Source of the DNA: Paramacrobiotus metropolitanus
Lineage: Eukaryota; Tardigrada; Eutardigrada; Parachela; Macrobiotidae
DNA: 64,000 nucleotides
Assembly (NCBI RefSeq): GCF_019649055.1
Contig: NW_026570309.1
Coordinates: forward strand, 1-64,000
Direction of reading: 5' to 3'
Shown here: positions 24,037 through 38,362 of the stretch, piece by piece
Layout of the letters: every line of letters begins with the position of its first letter
How positions within the stretch are numbered: position 1 is the first letter of the stretch
Notes under the pieces: generated by a model
What the model saw: only the letters and a program-made list of their open reading frames with translations
What the model was told of the DNA's origin: nothing
Database searches by the model: none
Made by a program: the position numbers and the translations under genes

Positions 24037-24865
24037 ATTTTTTGTGTAACGCTTGACGAGAGTCGCGTAGATGTTTACGAACCATGTGATATTCAGTCGT
24101 TAGGTTGTAAAATTATACGCATAGTTTTAGCTACTGTAGAGTAAGCAACCACGTTATATACGGTATATCCACCAGGAAGCTCATCAGATTTCGTAAAGCA
24201 AATATCTAAGCAGGATGCGAACACCTGAAGTACCATATACCGGAGTTGCTTTAGGGCACATTATTCATATTATTGCAACCACTCTACACGCTTATACCAA
24301 AGGTATCTTTCAAAGCTGGCCGGAAACTATAAATTCGTGTCGGCGCTTCCTTGTCGGTTCCGTTGTCTATAACTGTGCATTGACTTGACTGGGAGGTGGC
24401 TCGATTATTTTGTCATTGCTGTATTTCGATTTTCTTTATTTTCGAGAATTTCGATTTTCGATTTTCGTTTTCGATTTTCGATTTTTTCTTTATTGAGTTG
24501 TCAGGGTAAGTATTGCAATACTTATCATAGCTGATGTTCTTTTTATCGTATAATTATGCAATCCTGCATAACGGAGCTTGAATCAATCTCTTTAATAAAT
24601 ACCGGTACTGTATATTAAAAATTATTTGGTAATACAGTCCACTGTGGCATTCGAACAACATACAGATAATTATAATTATACGAGTACTGCTATACTTCTA
24701 TTCAATGGAAGAGCCCCGTCCGTATGCGACCAACCAATAGAATTTTAAACGCTTTACAACTGATTCGTACGGGCAGCTTGACATCGACTTGCTCGTCAAC
24801 CCCTCCGGTCAGGAGAGCATTCAAAAACAAGACTTGTATAATTTACGTTTTTACACAAGATCTAA
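24037..24865. other. Intergenic, upstream of G1
   Basis: No gene seen. It contains the TCGATTTTCG repeat described next and a TACGAGTA octamer near 24679. Confidence 0.45.
24424..24486. repeat. TTTTCGA-rich low-complexity repeat
   Basis: The word TTTTCGAT or a variant recurs about seven times in 60 bases. It resembles a similar CGAAAACT cluster inside pseudogene G4 (about 38200-38235). Confidence 0.7.
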
Positions 24866-25081
24866 TAGGCCCTCTCGCTGCACACCTTAAAGTGCTCTGT
24901 AACTTGAAGTGCGTTTTGTTTTCAGCTAATGGTTTCTTGCTGAGTGCAAAGTGATGGTTGTTCGGTAGTCTGTACTCTGTATCGTAAAGCAACCCAGAGA
25001 TTTCCTTACAGGCTGCTTTGTTTAAACCGAAATCGCGCTTTAACTTACAGAGCACTTTAAGGTGTACAGTGAGAGGGCCTA
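24866..25081. mobile_element. Short terminal-inverted-repeat element (MITE-like)
   Basis: The left end TAGGCCCTCTCGCTGCACAC (from 24866) is matched in inverted orientation by the right end (reverse complement TAGGCCCTCTCACTGTACAC, to 25081). Similarity continues through CTTAAAGTGCTCTGTAA for about 45 bp on each side. Total length is about 216 bp with no coding capacity. TA flanks both ends, in keeping with a TA target site. It abuts the relic LRR exon G5, so insertion may have helped break that gene. Family assignment is not possible from this copy alone. Confidence 0.75.
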
Positions 25082-25440
25082 AAAATGAAAGCCAAATTGA
25101 TTTCAAAGACTCTGCAAACGGTGCAAACACCTCCCAATCTTAACGGCCAATCAGGTTTCTCCTAAGGTTAATCAACCGGGGCGACAGAGCCCAGAGGCCC
25201 GTCTCGAAAGCGGTAACATCGATGGCGCTAATGTCATTCTCGTCGAAGGTGACCACTCTGACTTATGGAATCCTCGAATGAAATCAGCCCCTTCCGTCCG
25301 AGTGTGGCAGCCGCTAATCTGTACGTGAGTGTCCCTCCTACAATGACTGTGAATTTCTCCATTGGAAGGCGTGGCGTCAGCTCTTTCGGCACTGTAAAGC
25401 GACAGAATTTTTAAGTTTATTAAATTCATTCAGTAGGACT
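25082..25440 (-). pseudogene. Relic of an LRR gene exon 2 (G5)
   Basis: Minus-strand fragments match the second exon of G1-G4. NLINLKILSLYSAERADATP corresponds to the LTSLIRL...AGANGTRLP block, followed by GADFIRGF. Nucleotides near 25100-25165 match pseudogene G4 closely (TTTCTCCTAAG, GCAAACGGTGCAAACACC). Frame changes occur throughout and no third exon follows; the MITE at 24866-25081 sits where it would begin. This is a non-coding remnant. Confidence 0.7.
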
Positions 25441-26059
25441 TTAAATAACGTAACGCTAACCGGTTGCCAGGTTAGGTTGTTCATCTTCATTTTTCTTAGA
25501 CGAAAGATGTTGTCGAAATTTTCGGTGTCTCAAGGAACATGATTTTTTAGTTGAAGATGGTGTCTCCATCCGTACATCTAGCTGTTTTTGATAGTTGTTT
25601 TATCGGACACAGGCGTGTGGCAGTGCCTCTGCGGCTGATTGCATATCTGCCAGAATCACAGAACACACACCGGATCATAAGCTCAGTTTGTCAGCGTTTG
25701 GATTGTCTTGTGCACGAGAAAGAACGCATAAAAACCAAAGTCAGATTCACAGACAGCATGGCCAGCTTTCGAGAAACCTACAGTCATACGCTCGCGGCAA
25801 GCTGGTGAGAGCAGGCATTCACACTGCCAACCCGTCGAAACCGACAAAACAATTAGAAAACCTTACTTTTTCCCGCTCTAATTTGGCAAACTGATTAGCT
25901 TCCGCTTCTGTGATTTTGATTCGCTGATATCGCTTTTGCAGTGAGACCACTATTCAGCACAAGAAATGACACACAAAGAAAACTCAGAAAACAGGCGTCT
26001 GTTCGACCAGGCAGGTTTGTGCGAATGAGGCAATGGAATGCAACTGGCTTAAAGGTCAG
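25441..26059. other. Spacer downstream of the receptor kinase gene
   Basis: No exon or repeat that I can support. It is expected to hold the 3' UTR and poly(A) signal of the minus-strand receptor gene; none is unambiguous. Confidence 0.4.
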
Positions 26060-29358
<3,299 letters not shown>

Positions 29359-29994
29359 TATCAACTTTAATACGGCTACGTTACAGCGGCTTATTATTCG
29401 GCGTTTGACAGCGGATCTGACAATCTAATCTAAATATATAGACGAAAAAGGACATTAACGTGAAAGTGCAACCACCTTTAGCACCTCTTTTTACATGAGA
29501 CTGCTCCAGTACGTTTTTAAAATTTGCCGATCTTAGTGTCAAAACTTGTGAAAAAATTAAGAAGACATCATTGCAACAGCAGGTGAAGTTGAAGTTAGCG
29601 CTAACGTTTAAAATTTTATCTCCTCGGGCTTTTGAGATGTGCATACGCAGGTATGATATCCGGTGTACACAAAATTGCCTCGAAGGAATGACATGAAACT
29701 GGTCGCCTGGCCTAGGATAATGCGTAGGCAACTCGTTTTGTATAAAGGACGTGCCAATCAAGCTTACTCGAGTCTACGCATGTGAATATGCTCAATGAAA
29801 AAGCCGCAGCGATGATAACCATGAGCATCGTATAAGCACCCTTTGCCGGTGGCAACGATTTTTTTTATTGCGTTCAATCAATGCGATTCGCTTTGCTACG
29901 CGTCATTCGACGGTCGCTTTAATCACCTTCAGAATGTGTGCAGTGCCATTAAGCCAATGCTAGATTAAACTACGAGTACTGTTTTAACCACAAC

Positions 29995-30435
29995 TACAGT
30001 AAAATCTCTCTACTACGTACACCCTCCGTTCTTAGCTCTCCGAATGTTGTAAAGAGGTGTATGTTACACAAGGGCACTGCCCCTGGGGGTGGTAATTAAC
30101 ACGCCCCAAGGGGGCTGGCTATATGTCGGTCAACAGCAACTAAGCACCGTGCCGCTGATGTTTTATTTATAAATTCATTTTATTCCTCCAAATACAGCTG
30201 GCTTACATACATGGCTTACTCAGCCAGCTGTATGTAACGCAGGGGTTGACTATATGTTAAGATATACTGTCAGCGGTTCCATGAAAGGTGTATGTTATAC
30301 TTTTACAGGGGTGAATGTTATATAGAGAACTGCCCCTATGTTATAATCCGCCAAACAGTCCGGTTCCCAGCCACACGTATATAATAAAGAGGTGAATGTT
30401 GTATAAGGGTGCATGTAACGAGGGGTTTTACTGTA
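29995..30435. mobile_element. Non-autonomous DNA transposon with TA target site (pogo/Tigger-like ends)
   Basis: The left end TACAGTAAAATCTCTCTACT (29995 on) matches the inverted right end (reverse complement TACAGTAAAACCCCTCGTTA, ending at 30435). Both ends carry TA, then CAGTAAAA, typical of Tc1/mariner-superfamily pogo/Tigger ends. Inside, AGCCAGCTGTAT and its complement form a second hairpin (about 30196-30234), and phrases such as AGAGGTG(T/A)ATGTT recur. About 440 bp, with no transposase. No matching element is evident at the corresponding place in the other duplication copy. Confidence 0.65.
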
Positions 30436-30862
30436 TCATAAACAACAGGATGGACAGAACAAAAATCAATGTGAGCAAGAGTACTACTAAAATACGCAGT
30501 ACTACTTGACAAACAAAGTTGAAAACAAATAGTAAACAGAAGATTTTGGCAGGGAAAAACCGGTAGCAGAAAGTAAGGTACGCGATTGTATAAACTATAA
30601 AAGTGGGAAGGGAAACGTGACAAGACCAATTAACGTTACTGCAATTTGACGCAGTTTTAATGTAATGAAGGATAACCAGTCACACTTAGCGTGCCGAAAT
30701 TAATAATCATTGCATACATGATGTACAATATGCGTGCTGCAGGCGTATGATACATCTACAACGTTTGCGCAAACGCTCGGTAAAATATAATTGTTTGCAT
30801 AATCGCTCTCTAAAACGTGCCGATCATCATTTTTTTGCGAAAGTAAGCTGCTAATTGCACAT

Positions 30863-32509
30863 TTACGCTGTAATTATGGTCCAATAACCAGAAAGAACAA
30901 AAATCAGTACCACCCAGCAGGCTGAGATATAGTTTCTTTGAACGCCACCTCCGGGACTTGGCGGGTCTGTCTGGATACAGTTCTCCACTGTAGTATTAGA
31001 GCAGCATTCGTACTGGCCCAACTGCGGCAACGATGGAATGCCGCCCCATACTTGCCACACATGAAAACCTCCGACACACGTAAAACTAATCTGCACGGGA
31101 CGCTCGTCCTGTGGTCTGGTGCCCACTTCATACATCCACTGTACAAAGTCCCGGGCTTCGCAGCAGGAGCATGATTTCGTCGGGTCAACGGGGCAGAAAG
31201 CGTTGTTGTCCAACGAGAATCGCGCGTCTCTGCTGGGGTTCAACGTATCGAGCACGTCACGTGACAGGAAGTTGAGAGCATTCCTTCGCATATCTAGGGT
31301 CGTCAAGCGAGCGAACGTGAAACGTTGGCTCAAGGTTATTCTCTGCATTCCCACTGATGCATTATGCTCGAACACCCAACCGGCATCGATATCCCGAAAC
31401 TGCTCGCTCAAGTCTAGTTTCTGGAAACAAATCATATCTGGCATTTTGAGCAAACAGATAGGATCATGCTGAGTAGAAACATGTTTTAATTCATATACTG
31501 TAGTTCGCAGGACAGTTCACAGAATCGCGGTAGTAAAGCTAAACATTTTATAATCATTTGTGTGATTCGCTGTTTGTATACGTACTCGCAGAGTTTCGGC
31601 AACTGGTTTAAACACCGTCCAGTCCAAATCTGCGATTTTATTCCTCATAAGATCAATCTCCTCAAGAACTGGAGTGGATGCAGTTTCGAAAGCGGTCAGG
31701 TCGATAGAACTAATATCGTTTTGGAATATTGTGAGCAACCGCAAATTCTCGAATCCTTTAAGGAAATCAGCACTGAGGGTCCCAATACGGCAGTATGACA
31801 TCTCTAATTCTAACAGCGTAACCCTGACATTGGCCAAAAACTTTTCCACCGGCAGGCGGGTCCCGTTGGCGCCGGCAAAGTTGTATATGTTTAATCGGAT
31901 TAGGCTGGTTAAATTCGCCGGCAACGGCTCAGCATAATCCTGAATAATGTTATTCGGCACAATTGTTGTATTGTCTCTACCGCCTCCCAGATCCATGGAG
32001 TTAATTGTCAGTGGCACCTTCTGAACGTCGAAATTGTCTGGGATGCTGTAATTTCCAGCAGTACACATCAGCCAACCTTCGCTTGGAGTGCTAGAGGAAC
32101 GGCAGCTGTTGTGTGGTAGAGTGGCTGCAGCCCCTAAAATTGCAAAATAAAGTTGCTAATTAAAAACTTACATAACAGTATTGGTACTTTCGTGCAGATA
32201 CGAGTATTTATAAGCTGGTCGCTGAGGATATGAAAAATTCAGCCCAGGAATGTTGCGGACATAAAAAATGCCATCCTCCAAAAGCCTTCTTTTGGTGTGC
32301 TTAGAAATCACAAATGGATTTAGAACAATTTGTTGCACTTGCATTTGATAATAACCATACCAAAAAGATATCGTTATTCACTATTATATAAGGAGTAAAA
32401 ATTTACTACTGATTTGTTCATCAGTTCATTACTTGCCTGCCTTCACTTGGATAAGGAATAATGCAGGAAAAATTAGCACAGTAACCATCCACCATTTCGT
32501 GACGTCCAT
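30863..32509 (-). CDS. LRR-family surface protein G2 (392 aa)
   Basis: Exons: 32509-32437 (signal peptide, starts MDVTKWWMVTVLIFPALFLI), 32133-31586 and 31420-30863; phases 1 and 0. Intron 1 has a GC donor (CAG|gcaagt). An N-terminal Cys block (PHNSCRSS, LMCTAGNYSIPDNF) leads into leucine-rich repeats (LLELEMSYCRIGTLSADFL, NLRLLTIFQNDISSIDL, EEIDLMRNKIADLDW). A C-terminal flank follows, FCPVDPTKSCSCCEARDF, with VQISFTCVG. The protein ends in a Gly-rich linker and about 20 hydrophobic residues (ISACWVVLIFVLSGYW), which fits a GPI signal or a short membrane anchor. Family role unknown; extracellular LRR proteins usually bind proteins or surfaces. Closest relative is G3. Confidence 0.82.
31325..31698. 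repeat. 374-bp tract apparently identical to 35300-35673
   Basis: From TTGGCTCAAGG (31325) to AAAGCGGTCA (31698) I see no difference from the right copy at offset 3975. The tract spans the end of exon 2, all of intron 2 and the start of exon 3. Outside it, coding sequence of G2 and G3 differs every few codons. Confidence 0.8.
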
Positions 32510-33150
32510 TTTTGCCGAATCCGTCGTGGATTTTGTTGGAACCGCGCTAGTCTGTTTCTGGACAATAGGGAAATAATGGACCTTGGTTATTTTTGCACTT
32601 TTTACAAAGCGAACGAACATATATGGAATACCACCATATGGCACGATTCAGTATTTATGTAATTATGCAGGTTCCTCAGAAGTGTGCTATCAGTAACTCC
32701 TGCTCCTATATTAACAGATGGCAATTGTTCTCTTATATAGCATTTGTCTAAGGCTTGCATTCTTAATTGTCCGCGTAATCTGAATTCCATTATTTATGTA
32801 CGAGCACAGTATAGCTAACCGTTGCAATTGATAACGACATAACAAAAGTCAGTTTAACCATTGGAAAACGCCATTGTGCATGTATCAGGACATGAAATAA
32901 TTTACGAAAGTGCTACGCATCCCACAAATTCTAGTAAAAATTAATTTTGATGTCTTAAATTGCGGTCTGCATTATGCTTATAGCCATAACACGGATATGC
33001 TGTTATGATATGGGTCAACGACTCAACGTTAACAACATGAAGTACTACCCAGGCGTTTTAAGTCCGGCAGGATTTTAAGGCGCACTGAAGTGACCGCTAA
33101 AAATACAGTACTATATAGTAGTGGCAGTACAGTAAAAAGTTCTTTACAGT

Positions 33151-34164
33151 TAGTTACATTAGTTATCTGTAAGTGATCGCCGGCTAGTGAGTAACAAGCG
33201 CGTGAGTTAATTAGCGCTTATTTATCGCTTGCATTATGGCAGTTGTACTCACTGGGGAAGGTGTTACGGCATGGACTTGTGAGAGAAATCGTATATATGT
33301 AGAGATACATACATATGTACAGATACTTCCTTTAATCCAAGACTGACTGCTGAAACATTTTATGGTATATGATACAAAATTGTCTACGATAACTTTATGT
33401 TTATGAAGCGCAATGTTAGCCGAATGACTGACGCTGATTGTATGATGGGGCCGCCTTGATGTGCCAGCACAGGCTCATAACTCCGCCCGCAGACTGACTA
33501 GCAAAACAACTCCGAGGAAACAAGCGGCGCTGGTAACGCTGGCTGACAACGAGCATCTTGCGCTGAGTATTTGTTATGTACCGTTATAGTTTTTTGTCGC
33601 TCCTACTGCCTACAGATTCTAACGCTCTATATGTATATTTGTGACCTTGTTCTTCTTTATCGATCTTCCATCATATCAAGATGAAAGACGTTGCCGAACT
33701 TTTGCGAAATTCAGATTGTGTTTGTTATCGTGGCTCACCTACTGTCGTCTTGCAATTACGAATTTCGCCGTTTGATTACGACTTTACCGTGCAGACTTCT
33801 TTGGCTTTTCTGCTACGCACAGGGCTTTTTTCAGTCAGGTTACCTGCTTCTCAAAATTACAATTGCTTTGAGAAAGCGCGGCGTTGAATTAACGATGCCA
33901 CTTGAAATTTGCACTCAGACGTCGGCAGCTTGTTTGCGCATTTCCGTCAATGACAGTTACCATGTTTTATTGCTAGCCAGACCGCATAGTGGCAGATGCC
34001 ATTGCCGGTGGCAGTTGCCAGTGGCAGGTGCTCCGGGCATCCTGCCACCTTTCATCCCTTGTCCCTGATGGCGGCAGTCTTACACACTGGGGAAGGTGTT
34101 ACGGCATGTACTTTACTCTTCGGCCTTTTGAGACGCACAAACGCAGAAATACAGTACTCGTAAT
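33151..34164. other. Spacer between duplication units
   Basis: Unique sequence between the two units. CACTGGGGAAGGTGTTACGG occurs at about 33250 and again at 34086, just before the right unit. A TGGCAG-rich stretch (33985-34035) is low-complexity. No gene is supported. Confidence 0.45.
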
Positions 34165-37115
34165 ATCCGGTGTATACAAAATTGCCTCGAAGGACCGAGA
34201 TAAAACTGGTCGCGTAGCCTACGATAATGGGTAGGCAACTTGTTTTGTATAAAGGACTTGCCAATCAAACGGCTGCTGCCCAATCAAACTTGCTCGAGTC
34301 TACGCATGTGAATATGCTCAAAGAAAACGCTGCAGCGATGACAAACGTAAGCGTCGGGCATTTGTGTAGCTGACATAAACACCCATTTGCTGGTACTACG
34401 AGAGAGTACTACGAGATTATGGAGTACAACGGAGTACTACTTGACAAACAAAGTTGAAAACAAACGGTGAAAAGAAAGTTTTGGCAGGATACAATCGGTA
34501 GCAGGAAAGTAAAGTATGCGATAGTATAAACTATAGCAGTGGGAAGGGAAAAGTGATAAAAAACAAATAACATTACTGTAACTGGAAGCAGGAATTTACT
34601 GTAAAAAAAATAACATTACTGTAACCTGAGGCAAGGTTAATGTAACGCAGGATAGCCAGTCACATTTAGCATGCCGAAATGAAAAATCATGCATGATGTA
34701 TGCGTGTTGCAGATACATCTGCAACATTTGCGTACACGCTCGGTAAAACCAAAACCGTTTGCAGAGTCGCTTTTTGAAACGCCCGATCACCACTGCGAAA
34801 GTAAGTTATGATTCCACGTTTACGCTACAAATATGGTCCAGTAACTAGATAGAAAAAAAATCAATGCCACCCAGCAGGCTGAGATATAGTTTCTTTGAAT
34901 GCCCCCTCCATCGGTCTGGATCGGCTTCTCTGTACGCGCAGTCGTAGGGAGACAGTTCTCCACTGTGGCATTGGAACAGCATTCGTATTGCCTCAGTTGT
35001 GGCAGAGAAGGCCCGCCGCCCCATACTTGCCACACATGAAAACCCCCGACACAAGTAAAGCTGATCCGTCTGGGACGCTCGTCTTGTGGTCTGGTACCCA
35101 CTTCATACATCCACTGTACAAAGTCCCGGGCTTCGCAGCAGGAGCATGATTTTGCCGGGTCAACCGGACAGAAAGCGTTATCGTCCAGGGAGAACCGCGC
35201 GTCACTGCTGGGGTTCAGTGTATCGAGAATGTCACGCGACAGGAAGCTAAGAGCATTCCTACTCAAATCCAGGGTCGCCAAGCGAGAAAACGTAAAACCT
35301 TGGCTCAAGGTTATTCTCTGCATTCCCACTGATGCATTATGCTCGAACACCCAACCGGCATCGATATCCCGAAACTGCTCGCTCAAGTCTAGTTTCTGGA
35401 AACAAATCATATCTGGCATTTTGAGCAAACAGATAGGATCATGCTGAGTAGAAACATGTTTTAATTCATATACTGTAGTTCGCAGGACAGTTCACAGAAT
35501 CGCGGTAGTAAAGCTAAACATTTTATAATCATTTGTGTGATTCGCTGTTTGTATACGTACTCGCAGAGTTTCGGCAACTGGTTTAAACACCGTCCAGTCC
35601 AAATCTGCGATTTTATTCCTCATAAGATCAATCTCCTCAAGAACTGGAGTGGATGCAGTTTCGAAAGCGGTCACGTCGATGGCACTAACGTCAGTCTGAT
35701 ATATTCTGAGAGTCTGCAGATACTGGAATCCTCTAAGGAAATCGGCCCCGAGGGAGTTAATTCGGCAGTATGAGATATGTAATTCAAGCAGTGTAACTCT
35801 GACATTAGCCAAAAACTTCTCCAGCGGAAGGCGGGTGCCATTGGCGCCGGCAAAGCTGTACATTCTCAATCGGATTAAGCTGGTCAAATTCGCCGGCAAC
35901 GGCTCAGCATAATCCTGAATAATGTTACTGGGAACATTGGTTTTATTGTCCCTACCGCCTCCCAGATCTATGGAGCGGGTTGCAAAAGGCACCTTCTGGA
36001 CGAAAAAATTGTCCGGGATGCTGTAGTGTCCAGCGTTACACACCAGGTTACCTTGGTTGACAGCACGACAGCTCCTGTGTGGTAGAGCGGCTGCATCCTC
36101 TAAAATTGGAAAATAAAACTTGTTAATTAAGAACTTAAAAATACCCTACTCTAATAAAGTGCTGAAGAGTTCACTACACGTATTTGGAGACCGGTCGCTG
36201 AAGACAAAATTTTAACTTAATTGTTATGCGGTTATAAAAAATGTCATCCGGTCTAAAATGTTTTTTCCTGGTGCGTTTGGATAGCATACATTTGAATTAT
36301 AACAATTAATTGCACTTCATACGTTTGATTACACTTACAACTTGTCATTCGCAATTAAAATGGTAAAAATTTACTCTTGGTACCTGCCTGCATTCACTTG
36401 CAGTAAGAGTAATGCAGGAAAAATGAGAGCAATAACCATCCACCACTTTGTTTCATCCATTTGAGCTCAGTCCGTGAAGGATTTTATTAGAGCTGCACTA
36501 TTCGTATCCTTAACACTACTTTATGCAAATATTTGACGGTAGTAAAGTAGTAATTCTATTTTTTAAAGAGCGCATGGACGTATCTTGATGCAAATTTATT
36601 ATTCCAGCATTCAACAAGATTCAGTATTTAAGCAAGTACAAAGTACCGAAGATGGCTGAGAAGCGCGCTATCAGCAACTCTTGCTCTTGTAACGGATGAC
36701 TATTGTTTCAGGTTTGTACTCTTACTTGTTCGTTTAATCTTCACGAAGAAACAAGTGCGTTTGCGTGACATTCCGATAATTATGTACTTAGTAACTGCTG
36801 AAAACCATGGCAGGTATCGCCATCGGTAGTCGCAATAAGATAACGACACTATAAAAGACAGTATAACGGTTGGAAAACGCATTTGTGCGCGTATAAGACA
36901 CAAATTTACGGAATGATATGCATCTCAAAAATTCCAGAGAAAACTGACTCTGATCTTTTAATTTCGGCCTGCCTGCAACAACATGGGTTTTGGCTATGCT
37001 GGTTAATCAACAATATTAATTATGAAGTACTGTACTGGCTTTTTACTGGAGGCTCACTGAAGTGTCCAATATGTTTAATAACATCATCGTTAAAATATTA
37101 GCGGTAGTGTACAGT
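34165..37115. repeat. Segmental duplication, right copy (contains G3)
   Basis: Partner of 29650-33150. It lacks the CAGTAAAA-ended element of the left copy and ends directly before the stop codon of pseudogene G4. Non-coding flanks are recognisable but diverged, in contrast to the identical 374-bp tract in its centre. Confidence 0.8.
34820..36460 (-). CDS. LRR-family surface protein G3 (395 aa)
   Basis: Exons: 36460-36388 (signal peptide, MDETKWWMVIALIFPALLLL), 36099-35561 and 35395-34820; phases 1 and 0. The phase and the paralogues require a GC donor at intron 1 (GCAG|gcaggt). A nearby GT donor four bases on would break the frame. LRR spacing is as in G2 (LLELHISYCRINSLGADFL, LQTLRIYQTDVSAI, EEIDLMRNKIADLDW). 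The C-terminal flank is FCPVDPAKSCSCCEARDF, followed by a Thr/Arg insertion absent from G2 (PTTARTEKPIQTDGGG) and a hydrophobic tail. Intact, same strand and orientation as G2; likely the same cell-surface role, ligand unknown. Confidence 0.82.
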
Positions 37116-37124
37116 AGTAGAACG

Positions 37125-38362
37125 TCACATTAACTGCAGTGCGCGGGACCAGCCATAGAATAAACTGACTGTCAACGTCAACAAGCCGGCTGCGGCATAG
37201 TTTCTCTGCACCCCACCACCGGGAATCGCAGGGTCCGTTGATACCTTCTGAGTCTGAACACAATTCTCCACTGTGGCATTGGAACAGCATTCATACTGTT
37301 GCAACGATGGAAGAGCACCGCTCCCCGCCGACCAAGCAACAGGATTTCCAACACATGTAAAACTAATTTGTACTGGACGTTGTGACAATGACCGATTGTT
37401 TACGTCGTGCATCCACTCCATGAAATCCTGGGCGGCACAGCATGAACACGTACGTGTCGGGTCAACGGGACAAAAAGCGTTCTCCTCCAGGTAGAAACGT
37501 GAGTTACTATTTGGATTCAGCGTTTCGAGAATATCCCGTGGCATAAAATTAAGAGCATTTTTCGTCAGATCCAGAATGTTTAAACGAGAGAATATAAACG
37601 GTTGACTCAGGACTAACGTCTTCATACCCACGGATACATCATGGGCCTGGGCCACAGCCCAGGTACTCCAGTTAAAAAATTGATCGTTCAGCCGCAGATC
37701 CTGTCAGCAAAACGTATAAATTAGTTTGGGCAAAACAGAAATAAACAGTTTAGCAAGTTATATTTAAGGCGATACTGATTTACTTGTAAAGACTTTGCAA
37801 GCGGTGCAAAAACAGCCCAGTCTAAATGGCCAATCATGTTTCTCCTAAGATCAAGCGAACGGAACGGTGGAGCCGAGGTTCCCGTCTCGAAAGCAGTTAC
37901 ATCGATGGTACTGATGTCATTCTGGTCTAGGGTGAGCACTTGTAACCTATTGAATTCTCGAAGAAAATCGGCACCTAACGCACCAACCCGGCATTCAGTA
38001 AGCCGCAGATACGTGAGTGTGCCTCTGACATCGGCCAAGAATTTCTCCACGGGAGGCGTGTGGCACTGGCCCTCTCGAAACGGTAGATAGACAGTATAGT
38101 ATTTCTAATTTTGTTAAATTAGCCGACAACGGCTCAGCATGGTCTTGAATGACGCCAGTTGGCGGCCAGCTTATACTGTTGAAACTGATTTCTCCCAGTT
38201 TTCGATGGTTTTCGAAGTTTTCGAAGTTTTCGATGGTTCAAGCAATTACCTTTCACCTATGAGAACTGCACTGTTCCCTGCTTGCTTACCTGCATTGGTA
38301 TTCAACACAAGGCATGTAGCAAAAATATACGCATTGCACAGGAAAAATTTTAAGTAAACCAT
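37125..38362 (-). pseudogene. LRR-family copy G4, 5' part degraded
   Basis: The signal exon (38362-38290, starts Met-Val-Tyr-Leu-Lys) and the last exon (37700-37125, with FCPVDPTRTCSCCAAQDF and a hydrophobic tail) are intact. Here intron 1 has an ordinary GT donor (GCAG|gtaagc). Exon 2 (to 37784) is intact from VEKFLADVRGTL onward. Upstream, the Cys block is missing, replaced by CGAAAACTT-type repeats at about 38200-38235. Two frame changes separate NSISWPPTG, RFERASATRLP and VEKF. Homology is certain; coding ability of the whole is doubtful. A transcript starting elsewhere could still make the C-terminal half. Confidence 0.7.

Larger units (their letters stand above)
29650..33150. repeat. 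Segmental duplication, left copy (contains G2)
   Basis: Sequence from about 29655 to 33140 corresponds to about 34170-37110. Examples are AAAATTGCCTCGAAGGA (29670 and 34180), the region after CAAACAAAGTTGAAAACAAA (30510 and 34446), G2 against G3, and the flank with TTGGAAAACGC (32861 and 36871). The copies are offset by 3975 bp where collinear. The left copy also holds an inserted element at 29995-30435. Confidence 0.8.

Noticed and set aside
29381-29761. 126-codon minus-strand open frame just upstream of the receptor kinase
   Set aside because: I considered it as an extra N-terminal exon. The receptor already has an ATG with a signal peptide at 29358, and this frame lies partly in the duplicated flank.
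33691-34068. 125-codon plus-strand open frame
   Set aside because: Its end is a TGGCAG repeat and the rest resembles no protein; opposite strand to all neighbours.
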